12,754 nt of DNA from Sulfurovum sp. (GTDB lineage: Bacteria > Campylobacterota > Campylobacteria > Campylobacterales > Sulfurovaceae): positions 1-12,754 of the forward strand of contig QNZV01000152.1 of NCBI GenBank assembly GCA_003978395.1. The letters run 5' to 3'. The notes under the pieces were generated by a model, which had not been told where the DNA came from, made no database searches, and saw only the letters and a list, made by a program, of their open reading frames with translations. The translations under genes and the position numbers were made by a program. Each line of letters starts with the position of its first letter. Position 1 is the stretch's first letter. This document shows, piece after piece, positions 1 to 7,691 of the stretch.

Positions 1-1146
1 AAAGAAGAGGAGTGGCTACGTCGTGGAGTAAAAGCACGACTTACACGAAACCAAGGACGAAAAGCAAGGGTATTTGAACTACGAGAGAAGGCAAAAAAAG
101 ACCCCACACTCATTAGAAAAATGCAGATAGATTTAGAACGAGAGAAAAAGAGCTTTAACCGTGATGGTGAAAAAGGAATCTCTAAAAAAAAGATGCTTTT
201 TGACATTGAAAACCTCTACTACTCCATTGCAGGAAAAGATTTAATCAATGGCTTTACCACACGTATCTTACAACGAGATAGAATTGCCATTGTAGGTCAC
301 AATGGTTCAGGGAAATCAACCCTGCTTAAACTGCTTTTAGGAAGACTTAAACCCTCTAAAGGGAGAATAGACCAAGGAGATTTCGCTATAGGCTATTTTG
401 ACCAGCACCGTGAGATGCTTGATGACAATAAAAGAATACTAGAGACATTTTGCCCAGATGGTGGGGATATAGTCGATGTACAAGGTAAAAACATGCATGT
501 TTTTGCCTACTTAAAATCATTTTTATTTCCAGAAGAGTACATGCTCAAAAAAATAGGGGTACTCAGTGGTGGAGAGAAAAATCGTGTTGCCATTGCCCTA
601 CTCCTTACTAAAAAAGTAGACTGTTTAATACTCGATGAACCTACCAACGACCTTGATATTCAAACCATTAATATCTTAGAAGAGAAACTCATAAACTTCC
701 CAGGAGCACTGCTTTTTGTCAGTCATGACCGTTACTTTGTAGACAAAATTGCAACCAAACTTATTGTATTTAAAGGTAAAGGAGAGGTTGAAGAGTCTTT
801 TCAAAACTATAGTGAGTACCTAGAGATAGAAAAAAACATAGATGAACTCTACGAAATGCAAAAAACCGTAGAGGTCAACCTCCATGTTGAGCCAAAACCC
901 ATAAAAGAGAAGAAAAAAACAAAATTAAGCTACAAAGACCAACGAGACTTAGAGCGTCTACCCGACCTCATCGAAGCGTTAGAAGCTAAAATAGATGAGA
1001 TAAATGCCTGTCTCTATAATGCTGAATGTTATGAGAAAAAAGGGCTTATTAATGTAACCGATGAGCTTAAAAAAGTAGAAGCCGAGTACGAAGAGATGAG
1101 CGAACGGTATTTAGAAGTTTTGGAGATGGAAGAGGAACTCTCCTAG
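1..1146 (+). CDS. uup: ABC-F family ATPase, Uup type (5' end cut by window)
   Basis: The reading frame is open from base 1, so the gene starts outside the window. The Met at 121 is internal: the residues before it (EEEWLRRGVKAR) form a linker typical of Uup-type ABC-F proteins. About 381 residues are visible, against roughly 640 for full-length Uup, so most of the first ABC domain is missing. The second ABC domain is complete: Walker A GHNGSGKST (295-321), signature LSGGEK (562-579), Walker B LILDEPTNDLD (about 633-660) and H-loop SHDR (about 721-732). A lysine/glutamate-rich C-terminal region (about 920-1140, starting KLSYKDQRDLE) looks like the coiled-coil tail of Uup. ABC-F proteins are soluble, lack membrane domains, and act on ribosomes or, for Uup, also in DNA/replication-linked tolerance. 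Its codons look less AT-biased than those of the pilus genes downstream. The family call is firm; the Uup versus other ABC-F distinction rests on the linker and tail. Confidence 0.93.
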   Translation, partial: KEEEWLRRGVKARLTRNQGRKARVFELREKAKKDPTLIRKMQIDLEREKKSFNRDGEKGISKKKMLFDIENLYYSIAGKDLINGFTTRILQRDRIAIVGHNGSGKSTLLKLLLGRLKPSKGRIDQGDFAIGYFDQHREMLDDNKRILETFCPDGGDIVDVQGKNMHVFAYLKSFLFPEEYMLKKIGVLSGGEKNRVAIALLLTKKVDCLILDEPTNDLDIQTINILEEKLINFPGALLFVSHDRYFVDKIATKLIVFKGKGEVEESFQNYSEYLEIEKNIDELYEMQKTVEVNLHVEPKPIKEKKKTKLSYKDQRDLERLPDLIEALEAKIDEINACLYNAECYEKKGLINVTDELKKVEAEYEEMSERYLEVLEMEEELS

Positions 1147-1163
1147 TCCAAGAACTTAAAACG

Positions 1164-1550
1164 ATGAATCTAAAAAAATCCCTAAAATCTATTCGTAAAA
1201 ATATTGTTTATAAACATAGTATTTTTACAACTATAAAACATGTCTATACTCATTTGGATGATTTAAGCAATAGAGAAATTCTAAACTATTATGGCATAGA
1301 GTCTGTTCACGAACTTGAGAGTCATGTAGAGAAGATAAAAGATATATTACTTAAACATGAAATTAATAGAAGTGATATAGAGCTTGTAGATAGTTGTTTT
1401 TGCATGGATAGTTCTAATGAGTTCAAATATCTATATAGTTCAAAAAAAGATGCTCAACGACAGATACTATATAGTCATAAACAAAAAGGCATTAAACTGA
1501 AACTTTATAGTTGTCCCTATCATTGTGGTTGGCATTTATCTAAAGTTTAA
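1164..1550 (+). CDS. Small protein with C-terminal Cys/His cluster, unknown function
   Basis: This is a 128-residue protein that I do not recognise as a named family. It starts 17 bases after the uup-like stop, on the same strand, so it is probably co-transcribed. No clear Shine-Dalgarno sequence precedes the ATG at 1164. The N-terminus is basic (LKKSLKSIRKN), the middle looks helical and charged, and no signal peptide or membrane segment is visible. Cysteines lie at 78, 80, 117 and 121, with histidines at 120 and 124. The tail YSCPYHCGWHLSK resembles the C-x(2-3)-C-GWHL end seen in many small zinc-ribbon-like proteins. Metal binding is therefore plausible but inferred. The second Cys pair (CFC at 78-80) is an unusual partner for the tail and may or may not share the site. 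That the ORF is a gene is likely, because it fills the gap between uup and era with normal codon use. Confidence 0.7.
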   Translation: MNLKKSLKSIRKNIVYKHSIFTTIKHVYTHLDDLSNREILNYYGIESVHELESHVEKIKDILLKHEINRSDIELVDSCFCMDSSNEFKYLYSSKKDAQRQILYSHKQKGIKLKLYSCPYHCGWHLSKV

Positions 1551-1584
1551 GAGTAAAAATAACAAATTAGACAAATACTCTTTT
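1549..1584 (+). terminator. Weak stem-loop after the Cys/His gene, possible terminator
   Basis: A 7-bp inverted repeat (AAGAGTA at 1549-1555, TACTCTT at 1576-1582) begins inside the stop codon of the small gene and runs into a short T stretch at 1581-1584. The loop is long (20 bases) and the T tract is short and broken by C, so any termination would be weak. It lies immediately before the era promoter candidate, which makes a transcription-unit boundary here plausible. Confidence 0.25.
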
Positions 1585-1594
1585 CATTTGAATA

Positions 1595-1603
1595 TGCTAT
1601 ACT
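1595..1603 (+). promoter_or_regulatory. Extended -10 promoter element upstream of era
   Basis: TGC-TATACT at 1595-1603 matches an extended -10 box (TGn followed by a hexamer one base off TATAAT). It sits 34 bases before the era start codon. No convincing -35 is seen 17 bases upstream, which is common in Campylobacterota, where -35 boxes are poorly conserved. Initiation around 1610 would leave a leader of about 27 bases. This was called by motif only. Confidence 0.5.
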
Positions 1604-1636
1604 ACGAAAAAAATTACAAAGTAAAGATATACGAAT

Positions 1637-2527
1637 ATGGAAAAGAAAACAAAATCAGGATTTATAGCTGTTGTAGGACGACCAAACTCAGGAAAGAGTA
1701 CACTTCTGAACTTCTTGGTAGGTGAAAAACTCGCTATGGTCTCTAAAAAAGCACAGGCTACAAGAAAACGAATGAATATAATTGTTATGCATAATGATGA
1801 CCAACTCATATTTGTAGATACCCCTGGGATTCATAAAAAAGAGCGTTTGATTAATGAATTTATGCTTGAAGAGGCACTAAAAGCGATGGGAGATAGTGAT
1901 TTAATTCTATTTTTAGCTCCTATTACAGATAGAGTTGATGAGTATGAAAAATTTTTGGCATTAAAAGAGAGTAAACGAGCAAAACACATTGTTCTTTTGA
2001 CAAAGATGGACCACGTACCTCAAGGAAAAATTTTAGAGAAGCTTGGAGAGTATCAAAAGTATCAAGATAAATTTGAAGCAATTATTCCTTTTTCTGTCAA
2101 TAAAAAAGTTGGAAAAAAACCATTACTTGACGAAGTAGTTAAATATCTACCAGAGTCTCCAGCCTTTTTTGATACAGATATAACAACCACTGAATTTGTT
2201 CGTGATATTTATAAAGAGTTGATTCGTGAATCTATCTTTGAAAATCTATCCGATGAGATTCCATATGAATCGGATGTCACTATTGAAAAAATAGATGAAG
2301 AAGAGGGAATGGATAGAGTATACGCTACGATTATAGTAGAGAAAGAGACTCAAAAAGGTATCATTGTTGGAAACAGAGGAGAGGGGATAAAACGCGTTGG
2401 AAAAACAGCCCGTCAACAGCTTGAACTCTTTTCTGGGAAAAGAATTTACTTAGATTTACATGTTGCCGTCAAAAAAGGATGGAGTAAATCTCGTGGAGGG
2501 CTAGAAGATATGGGTTATATTTTTTAA
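1637..2527 (+). CDS. era: GTPase Era, 16S rRNA/30S assembly
   Basis: A full-length Era (296 residues; family about 300). The GTPase domain shows G1 GRPNSGKS at residues 14-21, G3 DTPGIH at 61-66 and G4 TKMD at 122-125 (T in place of the usual N). The switch-I region QATRKRMN (40-47) aligns with the Era QTTR motif. The C-terminal KH domain carries GNRGEGIKRVG around residues 244-254 and ends with the Era-like KKGWSKSRGGLEDMGY tail. Era binds the 3' end of 16S rRNA through the KH domain and couples GTP hydrolysis to small-subunit maturation. The ATG at 1637 is chosen because G1 begins 14 residues in, as expected; the ribosome-binding site is weak. A likely extended -10 promoter lies just upstream. 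It is followed by a 192-base gap before the pilus operon. I recall era lying beside such operons in other Campylobacterota, but cannot verify that here. Confidence 0.97.
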   Translation: MEKKTKSGFIAVVGRPNSGKSTLLNFLVGEKLAMVSKKAQATRKRMNIIVMHNDDQLIFVDTPGIHKKERLINEFMLEEALKAMGDSDLILFLAPITDRVDEYEKFLALKESKRAKHIVLLTKMDHVPQGKILEKLGEYQKYQDKFEAIIPFSVNKKVGKKPLLDEVVKYLPESPAFFDTDITTTEFVRDIYKELIRESIFENLSDEIPYESDVTIEKIDEEEGMDRVYATIIVEKETQKGIIVGNRGEGIKRVGKTARQQLELFSGKRIYLDLHVAVKKGWSKSRGGLEDMGYIF

Positions 2528-2577
2528 ATAATAGTTTTTTTAATAAAAAACAATAATAAAACACTATAAAATTCTCT

Positions 2578-2621
2578 ATATATTAATATTAACATATAAT
2601 GTTATATTAATATATCTTTTT
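2578..2621. terminator. Long AT-rich hairpin with T tract after era
   Basis: Bases 2578-2589 plus 2591-2595 pair with 2599-2615 around an ATA loop, giving about 17 pairs with one bulged T at 2590. The core is AACAT / ATGTT; only one pair is G-C. Five T residues follow at 2617-2621. It lies 50 bases after the era stop and about 100 before the next start, so it could terminate era transcription. Because it is almost wholly A/T, stability is modest, and the near-palindrome could instead be a protein-binding operator for the downstream operon. The structure is clear; the function is inferred. Confidence 0.45.
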
Positions 2622-2669
2622 AAGAAAACTATCAATTTAATTCAAAATAGTAAGCAATAATTAATTCTG

Positions 2670-2699
2670 TTGTCAATATAATTTTTATTATCTTATAAA
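2670..2699 (+). promoter_or_regulatory. Candidate promoter for the pilus/secretion operon
   Basis: TTGTCA at 2670-2675 and TATAAA at 2694-2699 are separated by 18 bases, a reasonable sigma-70 arrangement. An alternative -10, TATAAT, lies at 2677-2682. With the first pair the leader would be only about 13 bases. AAAGGA at 2697-2702 is 17 bases from the ATG at 2720, too far to be a good Shine-Dalgarno site, so the first gene of the operon may be translated with an AT-rich or near-leaderless start. Motif match only; the region is so AT-rich that chance matches are expected. Confidence 0.4.
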
Positions 2700-2719
2700 G
2701 GAATGGTATATTAAAAATT

Positions 2720-4255
2720 ATGTCAACACAAAGTATTGACCCTAGAATTAAAAAATATAAAAACATTATTACCATAAATCCTTATATTAATAGCTATTAT
2801 GAATATAAGAATCAAGAGTTTAAAAAGCTTGATAAATTAACATACAACGATAAGCAGTTTACAATTGCTTATGCAACAAATAAAGATTTAATTATTGCCT
2901 CTTTAGATGTTGGGTATGATATAGATTTAGAAGAGATTGAAGATACTATTTACATGAAAGCCTATGAAGAGTTAGGTTTAGATGAAGAAAAAGAGTATAC
3001 TATTCATCATCAAAAAGCAAATGATGATGAACACTCTACTATTTATAATGTTTTTATTTCAGAATCTCAAATTATAGATTCTCATCTATCATCTATTATA
3101 GAAGAGACAAAGTACATTGATTTATTGATTCCTGCACCTCTATTATATGGTACTCTTTACAAGAACAATGTTCTTGAAAACAAAGAGGCTCATTGCTATA
3201 TCTACTTTACAATGAAAGATGCTTTTGTAACAGTATATAAAGATGGAGAGTTTATCTACTCTAAATCTATTGAGTTTTCATTAGAGCAAATTTACGACAA
3301 GTATTGTGCCTTAATCGGAGAAAAAATTGATAAAGAGGAGTTTTTTGAGGTATTAGAATCAGAAGGGTTAAAAACAACCAATTCTATATACCAGCAAAAC
3401 CTTATGAAGCTTTTTGGGGAAGTTTTTTTACAGATAAATGATATTATTATCTATACCAAACGTGCCTACAATATTCCTAATATTACTAAACTATTTTTAG
3501 GTTCTGTCAAAAGTCCTATTATAGGTTTGGGAGATTATGGATATAACTACTTGGGGATTCCAACATTTAATTTAGATTTTAATTTTGACATCAAAAATGA
3601 TGAATGGTACGTAGACCAACTTCAATATTTGATGGTTAAAGCAGGATTGGATTATCTTGAAGGTTCTAAAAATATCATTAATATTAGTAGCTATCCTAGA
3701 CCACCTATTTTTACAAAACGTTCAAGTGGACAATTTATTTTATCTCTTATAGGTGCTTCATTTTTAGCTATTGGTATACCATTGGGATATTTGGTTCCAG
3801 CATATACAAATCAAGCATATAATCTAAAATTGAATGTAGATAATAATAAATTAACTGCTGAAGCTAAAAGATACAAAAAAATACTTAGTGAGAAACAAGC
3901 CGTTATAAAAATAGAAAAGAAAAAATTAAAAGAGCTTAAACTTATTTTTGAATCCAAGGCAAAAACATTAATATCTATTCATGAAAAGAAGGTCAACTAC
4001 AACTTTAAGTCTGATTTTTTACATACTTTTGCAAAAGATTTAAAAAAATATTCACTTCATGTAGAGAAAATATTATCAAATCAAGATGAGTTTACACTGC
4101 ATCTTTTAAGTGCAGATGAGAAAGCAATTACAAAGTATATTAAATATATATCCAAAGAGTATTCGATGAAAATTGAGAATATCAATATAAAACGTATTGA
4201 GATAGATGATAAAGATAATCTTTATCGTGGAATTTTAAAGGTTACGTATAGATGA
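2720..4255 (+). CDS. GspL/MshI-like inner-membrane protein (PilM-PilN type fusion)
   Basis: A 511-residue protein opening the operon. Residues 1-330 are cytoplasmic and look like the actin-fold part of PilM/GspL/MshI. A single membrane segment runs from about 338 to 361 (FILSLIGASFLAIGIPLGYL). It is followed by a basic coiled coil (about 365-425, KKILSEKQAVIKIEKKKLKE) and a small C-terminal alpha/beta domain (about 440-511) of the PilN/GspL periplasmic type. This is the GspL layout: one chain doing the work of separate PilM and PilN, and recruiting the assembly ATPase to the membrane. I see no glycine-rich phosphate-binding motifs of active PilM (no DIGSSSVK-like start), so ATP binding is probably lost, as in GspL. 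Its stop overlaps the next start (ATGA). Position and layout support the call more than sequence motifs do. The ATG at 2720 has no in-frame alternative before the upstream stop. Confidence 0.75.
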   Translation: MSTQSIDPRIKKYKNIITINPYINSYYEYKNQEFKKLDKLTYNDKQFTIAYATNKDLIIASLDVGYDIDLEEIEDTIYMKAYEELGLDEEKEYTIHHQKANDDEHSTIYNVFISESQIIDSHLSSIIEETKYIDLLIPAPLLYGTLYKNNVLENKEAHCYIYFTMKDAFVTVYKDGEFIYSKSIEFSLEQIYDKYCALIGEKIDKEEFFEVLESEGLKTTNSIYQQNLMKLFGEVFLQINDIIIYTKRAYNIPNITKLFLGSVKSPIIGLGDYGYNYLGIPTFNLDFNFDIKNDEWYVDQLQYLMVKAGLDYLEGSKNIINISSYPRPPIFTKRSSGQFILSLIGASFLAIGIPLGYLVPAYTNQAYNLKLNVDNNKLTAEAKRYKKILSEKQAVIKIEKKKLKELKLIFESKAKTLISIHEKKVNYNFKSDFLHTFAKDLKKYSLHVEKILSNQDEFTLHLLSADEKAITKYIKYISKEYSMKIENINIKRIEIDDKDNLYRGILKVTYR

Positions 4256-4905
4256 AAGCATGGGTTAATTTACTAAATAATTTAGATGGATTTTTTGACG
4301 CTAAAAGTGAAAATGAAAAGTGGATGCTCATAGGAATGGTATTTGTTGTTATTGGATATATGTCCTATAGCTTTTTTTTACCTTATGCCCAAGAGCAATA
4401 TACGCAATCTGTTCGCAAAAAAGAGAAACTTCAAAAAAGTATAATGAGTAGCAAACAATATCTACAAGGTATTACCATAGCAGGAGATAGAGACGCATAT
4501 ATAAAAAAATATGATAAAGAGATAGTTGGTTTAAAAAAATCTATTACTACATCTCATGATGAAATTACATTTATATCCGCTTCATTAGAAGAGTTATCTC
4601 CATTGATGTTCAACAAAGAGAGTTGGTCAAGATTTTTAAACTCTATTACAAAACAGGCTAAAGTCCAAAATGTTAAGATTGACTATATTGAAAATAATTA
4701 TGTCAACAACAAAGGTAGTTTTGGACATATTTTACAAATTGCAGTAGGGTGTAATGGCTCTTATAAAAATATAATTAAGTTTTTTAACAAACTCGAAAAA
4801 AATGTTTTGGTTACAGATATTTATGGTTCTTCTATCTATTTGAATAAAGACCATACAAATATTATAGCTGATGTTAATATTTCAGTATGGGGGATTAATC
4901 ACTAA
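4252..4905 (+). CDS. PilO/GspM-like (MshJ-like) inner-membrane alignment protein
   Basis: A 217-residue bitopic protein. A short cytoplasmic N-terminus is followed by one membrane segment (about 25-44, WMLIGMVFVVIGYMSYSFFL), a charged helical coiled-coil stretch (about 46-110) and an alpha/beta domain (about 125-215) of the ferredoxin-like PilO/GspM kind. PilO/GspM proteins pair with the PilN/GspL periplasmic domain and link the platform to the outer-membrane secretin. The start overlaps the preceding stop by 4 bases (ATGA), with an AAAGG about 10 bases upstream, so translation is likely coupled and the two partners made in equal amounts. Sequence identity to named families is not obvious by eye; the assignment rests on topology, size and position between the GspL-like and PilP-like genes. 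Confidence 0.75.
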   Translation: MKAWVNLLNNLDGFFDAKSENEKWMLIGMVFVVIGYMSYSFFLPYAQEQYTQSVRKKEKLQKSIMSSKQYLQGITIAGDRDAYIKKYDKEIVGLKKSITTSHDEITFISASLEELSPLMFNKESWSRFLNSITKQAKVQNVKIDYIENNYVNNKGSFGHILQIAVGCNGSYKNIIKFFNKLEKNVLVTDIYGSSIYLNKDHTNIIADVNISVWGINH

Positions 4906-5336
4906 TGAAAAATATATTTATAACATCTATTTTTTTATCTTCTCTAGTTTACTCTTCTTCTCTCTCTCCTGCTGAGATTACAGAGATGATTTCAAAAATA
5001 AAAAAAGAGAGAGCTGGAATTTCTATTGAGAAGCTAGAAGATACTGTTAGTCCTTTTATAATAAAAGTAGAAGAAGTCAAAGAAGTCAAAGAAGAGAATT
5101 TAACAAAAGAAGAGAAGATAGTTACGGTTATTAAAAAGGTAATTGTTGAAACCAATTACACATTGAGTGCCATATTAAATCACGCAGCATTCATTAATAA
5201 AAAGTGGTATAAAAAAGGTTCAAAAATAGATCAATATAAGATTATTTATATTGGTAAAGAGACTGTAACATTAAAAAGTTCAGAGAAAAAGAGAACACTC
5301 TCTTTAAAAAAGAAAAAACATATAAAGCTACACTAA
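4905..5336 (+). CDS. PilP/GspC-like periplasmic protein (MshK/CtsR position)
   Basis: A 143-residue exported protein. A signal peptide covers about residues 1-19 (MKNIFITSIFLSSLVYSSS). A charged linker (20-80) contains a tandem nine-base repeat (5073-5081 and 5082-5090) encoding VKEVKE. The C-terminal part, YTLSAILNHAAFINKKWYKK followed by GSKIDQYKIIYI and a run ending in basic residues, has the beta-rich form of PilP/GspC homology domains: an 'x-LSAI-x-N-x-A-FIN-x-KWY-x-x-G' start that I associate with such proteins in Campylobacterota. These domains contact the N-terminal domains of the secretin, which is the next gene. The very basic end (KKKKHIKLH) is notable. The start overlaps the previous stop by one base (TAATG), with a GGGGGA ribosome-binding site at 4889-4894. 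Confidence 0.72.
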   Translation: MKNIFITSIFLSSLVYSSSLSPAEITEMISKIKKERAGISIEKLEDTVSPFIIKVEEVKEVKEENLTKEEKIVTVIKKVIVETNYTLSAILNHAAFINKKWYKKGSKIDQYKIIYIGKETVTLKSSEKKRTLSLKKKKHIKLH

Positions 5337-5347
5337 GGATACAGATA

Positions 5348-6886
5348 ATGGTTAATTTAAAAAATAATTTAAAAAATTTATTGATGACAGGAGTTCTTTT
5401 TTCAATATTGACAACATTACCAACAAAAGCAAACTCTTGTGAATCTCAGCTTTTTACAGCAACATTGAATTCTGCTTTAACGATTGCAGATGTTATTGAA
5501 AATTTAGCAGATGAGTGTGGATTGACACTAATAGTAAAAGATACAGAGGCAAAAAAAAGGTTATCAGATAAACTCTATTATGTAAAATTAAATAATGCTT
5601 CTTTGTATGAATTTCTTGATACTATTTTGGTTGAGAATGACATCTCTTATGTTTTAGAGAACTCAAGATTAAAAATATCCTACTTAAATACAAAAACATT
5701 TAAGCTACACTACATCTCAGGAGATAGAAAAGGGAAAAGTAACGCTCATGTAACTATTGCAAACTCTGGAAAAGCTTCATCAGGAGGAGGCTCTTCTAGT
5801 GGAAGTGATAGTACAGGTTCAAAAACAGGCGTTTCTATTGAAAGCTCTGATGATTTCACATTTTGGTCTAAAATAGAAAAAGAGATACACTCTCTATTAA
5901 ATAGACCAGAAGATACCTATAAAGCTCCTACACCAATTCTGAATCCTGAAGCAGGTATGATTACGGTTACAGGTACAGCACAACAGATAGAGAGAGTCTC
6001 TGTTTATATCAAGGAGTTAACAAGACAGCTAAAGAGTCAAGTACTTATTGATGTTCAAATTTTAAGTGTAACTTTTGATGATAGTTACAGTACAGGTGTT
6101 GACTGGAATCAGCTCTATAGTTTTCAAAATATGGCAATTGCTAGTGCTAGTATGTTGCAAAATAATGTCTCTTCAATTAGTTCTGCAGGTATTGGAGGGG
6201 ATTTATCAATAAGTGATATTACCTCTGCATCAGATAGTGACCCTAAACGTTCAGGAGCTATTATTACTAGGGGTTCTGTTCAGATTAATAATATTATTAA
6301 ATTTTTGAAAACGCAAGGAGATGTTAAATCCATCTCTAATCCAAAAATTTTAACACTGAATAATCAACCTGCTCTTATATCTGTAGGGAATGAACTTTTT
6401 TATAAGATAAGTTCAACTTCTATAATGCAAGGTGTAGGAGGTGGTGGGACTCAACAATCAGGAGAGACTATTGATTCAGTTTTTGCAGGTATTTTACTGG
6501 ATATTACCCCTGAAATAGCAGAAGATGGTTCTATTACACTAAAAATTAATCCATCAATATCAGACACATTAAATACTGTTAGTCGTGATGGAGATGGCTC
6601 TAGAAATATTCCACCTGATTTGTCTCGAAAACAAATATCTTCAGTGGTTACACTTCAAGATGGAGAACATGTTGTTTTGGGTGGGTTAATCTCTTCTAAA
6701 ACAGGAACAAAAATTTCTAAAGTACCTTTACTAGGAGATTTACCTCTACTAGAGCATCTCTTTAAACATGAGGTAAAAATCGAAAATGTGGATGAGTTGG
6801 TTTTGATTATTACACCACATATTATTAAGAATAATACAGAACTTTCATTAGAAGATTTGGGCTATAAAAAGTTAAATTATGAGTAG
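5348..6886 (+). CDS. mshL: Outer-membrane secretin, MshL/CtsD/PilQ family
   Basis: A 512-residue secretin. An N-terminal export signal (about 1-28, hydrophobic LLMTGVLFSILTTL) precedes Cys31, which lacks a proper lipobox, so signal peptidase I cleavage seems likelier than lipidation. An STN-type N0 domain spans about 41-113 (ALTIADVIENLADECGLTLI). A Ser/Gly-rich stretch follows at 139-159. A short secretin_N-like segment (about 196-229, GMITVTGTAQQIERV) leads into the barrel-forming secretin domain (about 230-493), which contains the signature VPLLGDLPLLEHLFK at 459-473 and the ending ELVLIITPHII. It forms the multimeric channel through which a pilus, pseudopilus or DNA passes the outer membrane. 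An AAGGA ribosome-binding site at 5335-5339 supports the ATG at 5348. The 3' end overlaps the next gene by 8 bases. The secretin call is certain; MshL/CtsD over PilQ or GspD rests on size, domain set and neighbours. Confidence 0.95.
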   Translation: MVNLKNNLKNLLMTGVLFSILTTLPTKANSCESQLFTATLNSALTIADVIENLADECGLTLIVKDTEAKKRLSDKLYYVKLNNASLYEFLDTILVENDISYVLENSRLKISYLNTKTFKLHYISGDRKGKSNAHVTIANSGKASSGGGSSSGSDSTGSKTGVSIESSDDFTFWSKIEKEIHSLLNRPEDTYKAPTPILNPEAGMITVTGTAQQIERVSVYIKELTRQLKSQVLIDVQILSVTFDDSYSTGVDWNQLYSFQNMAIASASMLQNNVSSISSAGIGGDLSISDITSASDSDPKRSGAIITRGSVQINNIIKFLKTQGDVKSISNPKILTLNNQPALISVGNELFYKISSTSIMQGVGGGGTQQSGETIDSVFAGILLDITPEIAEDGSITLKINPSISDTLNTVSRDGDGSRNIPPDLSRKQISSVVTLQDGEHVVLGGLISSKTGTKISKVPLLGDLPLLEHLFKHEVKIENVDELVLIITPHIIKNNTELSLEDLGYKKLNYE

Positions 6887-7691
6887 TAAGTATAGAGCTT
6901 TAAAAAATATTTTTATTGACGGTGTTGAAAAAGATGCTTATGTAGATTTAGAGTATGCAAACCATAACTATAAAGTATTAGAGAGTAGTTTAGAAAAACC
7001 CCTTAAGATGCTTTTGGTATTTGGAAGACCTGGCACAGGTAAAAGTATGCTTCTGAATAAGCTCTATCATAATTTAAAAGAGAGTCGAGAAATTCACTAT
7101 TTTGAAGCACCTATATTAAGTGAGAAGGAGTTTTTAAAACGAATTATAGAGTCTATCTCTTCACAAACTATTCCACAAAATATGAGAGTAAAATTTGATG
7201 CACTATTGCGTTATTGCCAAAAGATAAAAGGGAAAAGAGAGATAATTTTTCTTTTAGATGAGTGTCAACTATACAGTGAATCTCTCATGGAAAAGATACG
7301 TCTTCTCTCTGATACACGGGTAATTAAATTTGTTATTACTCTACACAAAACAGATAATGAAGAGATTATTGCAAAAGAGCATTTCAAGACACGTATTTGG
7401 GAAGTGATAGAGATGAATAACGCTAGTGAGAGTGATTTAGAGCTTTATATTACAAAAAAGATGATTAAAAAAGGGTTTACAGAGGTCTCTAATATGTTAA
7501 GAAAGAAAGATTTTAAATATATATATTCTCATACTTTAGGAAATTTTAGAGAGACCAATAAATACCTATATACAATTTTTGATATTTATGAATATTATGA
7601 TGAATTAGAACCTCATAAATTATCAAATAAAAAATTCTCTAAAAAAATTTTAGAGATGGCTGCACTAAGACTAGGATATATAAATGAATGA
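6879..7691 (+). CDS. mshM: ExeA/MshM-like AAA ATPase (CtsP position)
   Basis: A 270-residue P-loop ATPase of the ExeA/MshM type. It has Walker A GRPGTGKS at residues 49-56, Walker B IIFLLDE at 122-128 (catalytic D127 and E128), a sensor-1-like FVITLHKTD at 151-159, and a possible arginine finger in FKTRIWEVI (R172). The family is usually found beside secretins, where ExeA with ExeB helps insert or assemble the secretin through peptidoglycan. This one is short: it lacks the C-terminal membrane segment and peptidoglycan-binding domain of ExeA, as MshM does. No membrane segment is seen, so it should be cytoplasmic and would need a membrane partner; the next gene is a candidate. The 8-base overlap with the secretin gene suggests coupled translation. 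No strong Shine-Dalgarno site is seen. Confidence 0.88.
   Translation: MSSKYRALKNIFIDGVEKDAYVDLEYANHNYKVLESSLEKPLKMLLVFGRPGTGKSMLLNKLYHNLKESREIHYFEAPILSEKEFLKRIIESISSQTIPQNMRVKFDALLRYCQKIKGKREIIFLLDECQLYSESLMEKIRLLSDTRVIKFVITLHKTDNEEIIAKEHFKTRIWEVIEMNNASESDLELYITKKMIKKGFTEVSNMLRKKDFKYIYSHTLGNFRETNKYLYTIFDIYEYYDELEPHKLSNKKFSKKILEMAALRLGYINE

Noticed and set aside
121..1146. ATG at 121 as the start of a 341-residue ABC protein
   Set aside because: The frame is open to base 1 and the upstream residues continue the Uup-type linker, so the gene is truncated by the window rather than started here.
1525..1725. 66-residue plus-strand ORF spanning the Cys/His gene end and the era start
   Set aside because: It overlaps both genes in another frame, covers the era promoter, and its product has no recognisable features.
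1597..1809. 70-residue minus-strand ORF inside era
   Set aside because: Antisense shadow of a certain gene.
2703..2714. Three-codon ORF (ATG GTA TAT TAA) just before the operon, as a possible leader peptide
   Set aside because: AAAGGA abuts the ATG with no spacing, the peptide is only three residues, and such tiny ORFs are common by chance in AT-rich DNA.
4949..5155. 68-residue minus-strand ORF inside the PilP-like gene
   Set aside because: The Ser/Thr-rich product is the mirror of a Lys/Glu-rich coding strand; no independent signals.
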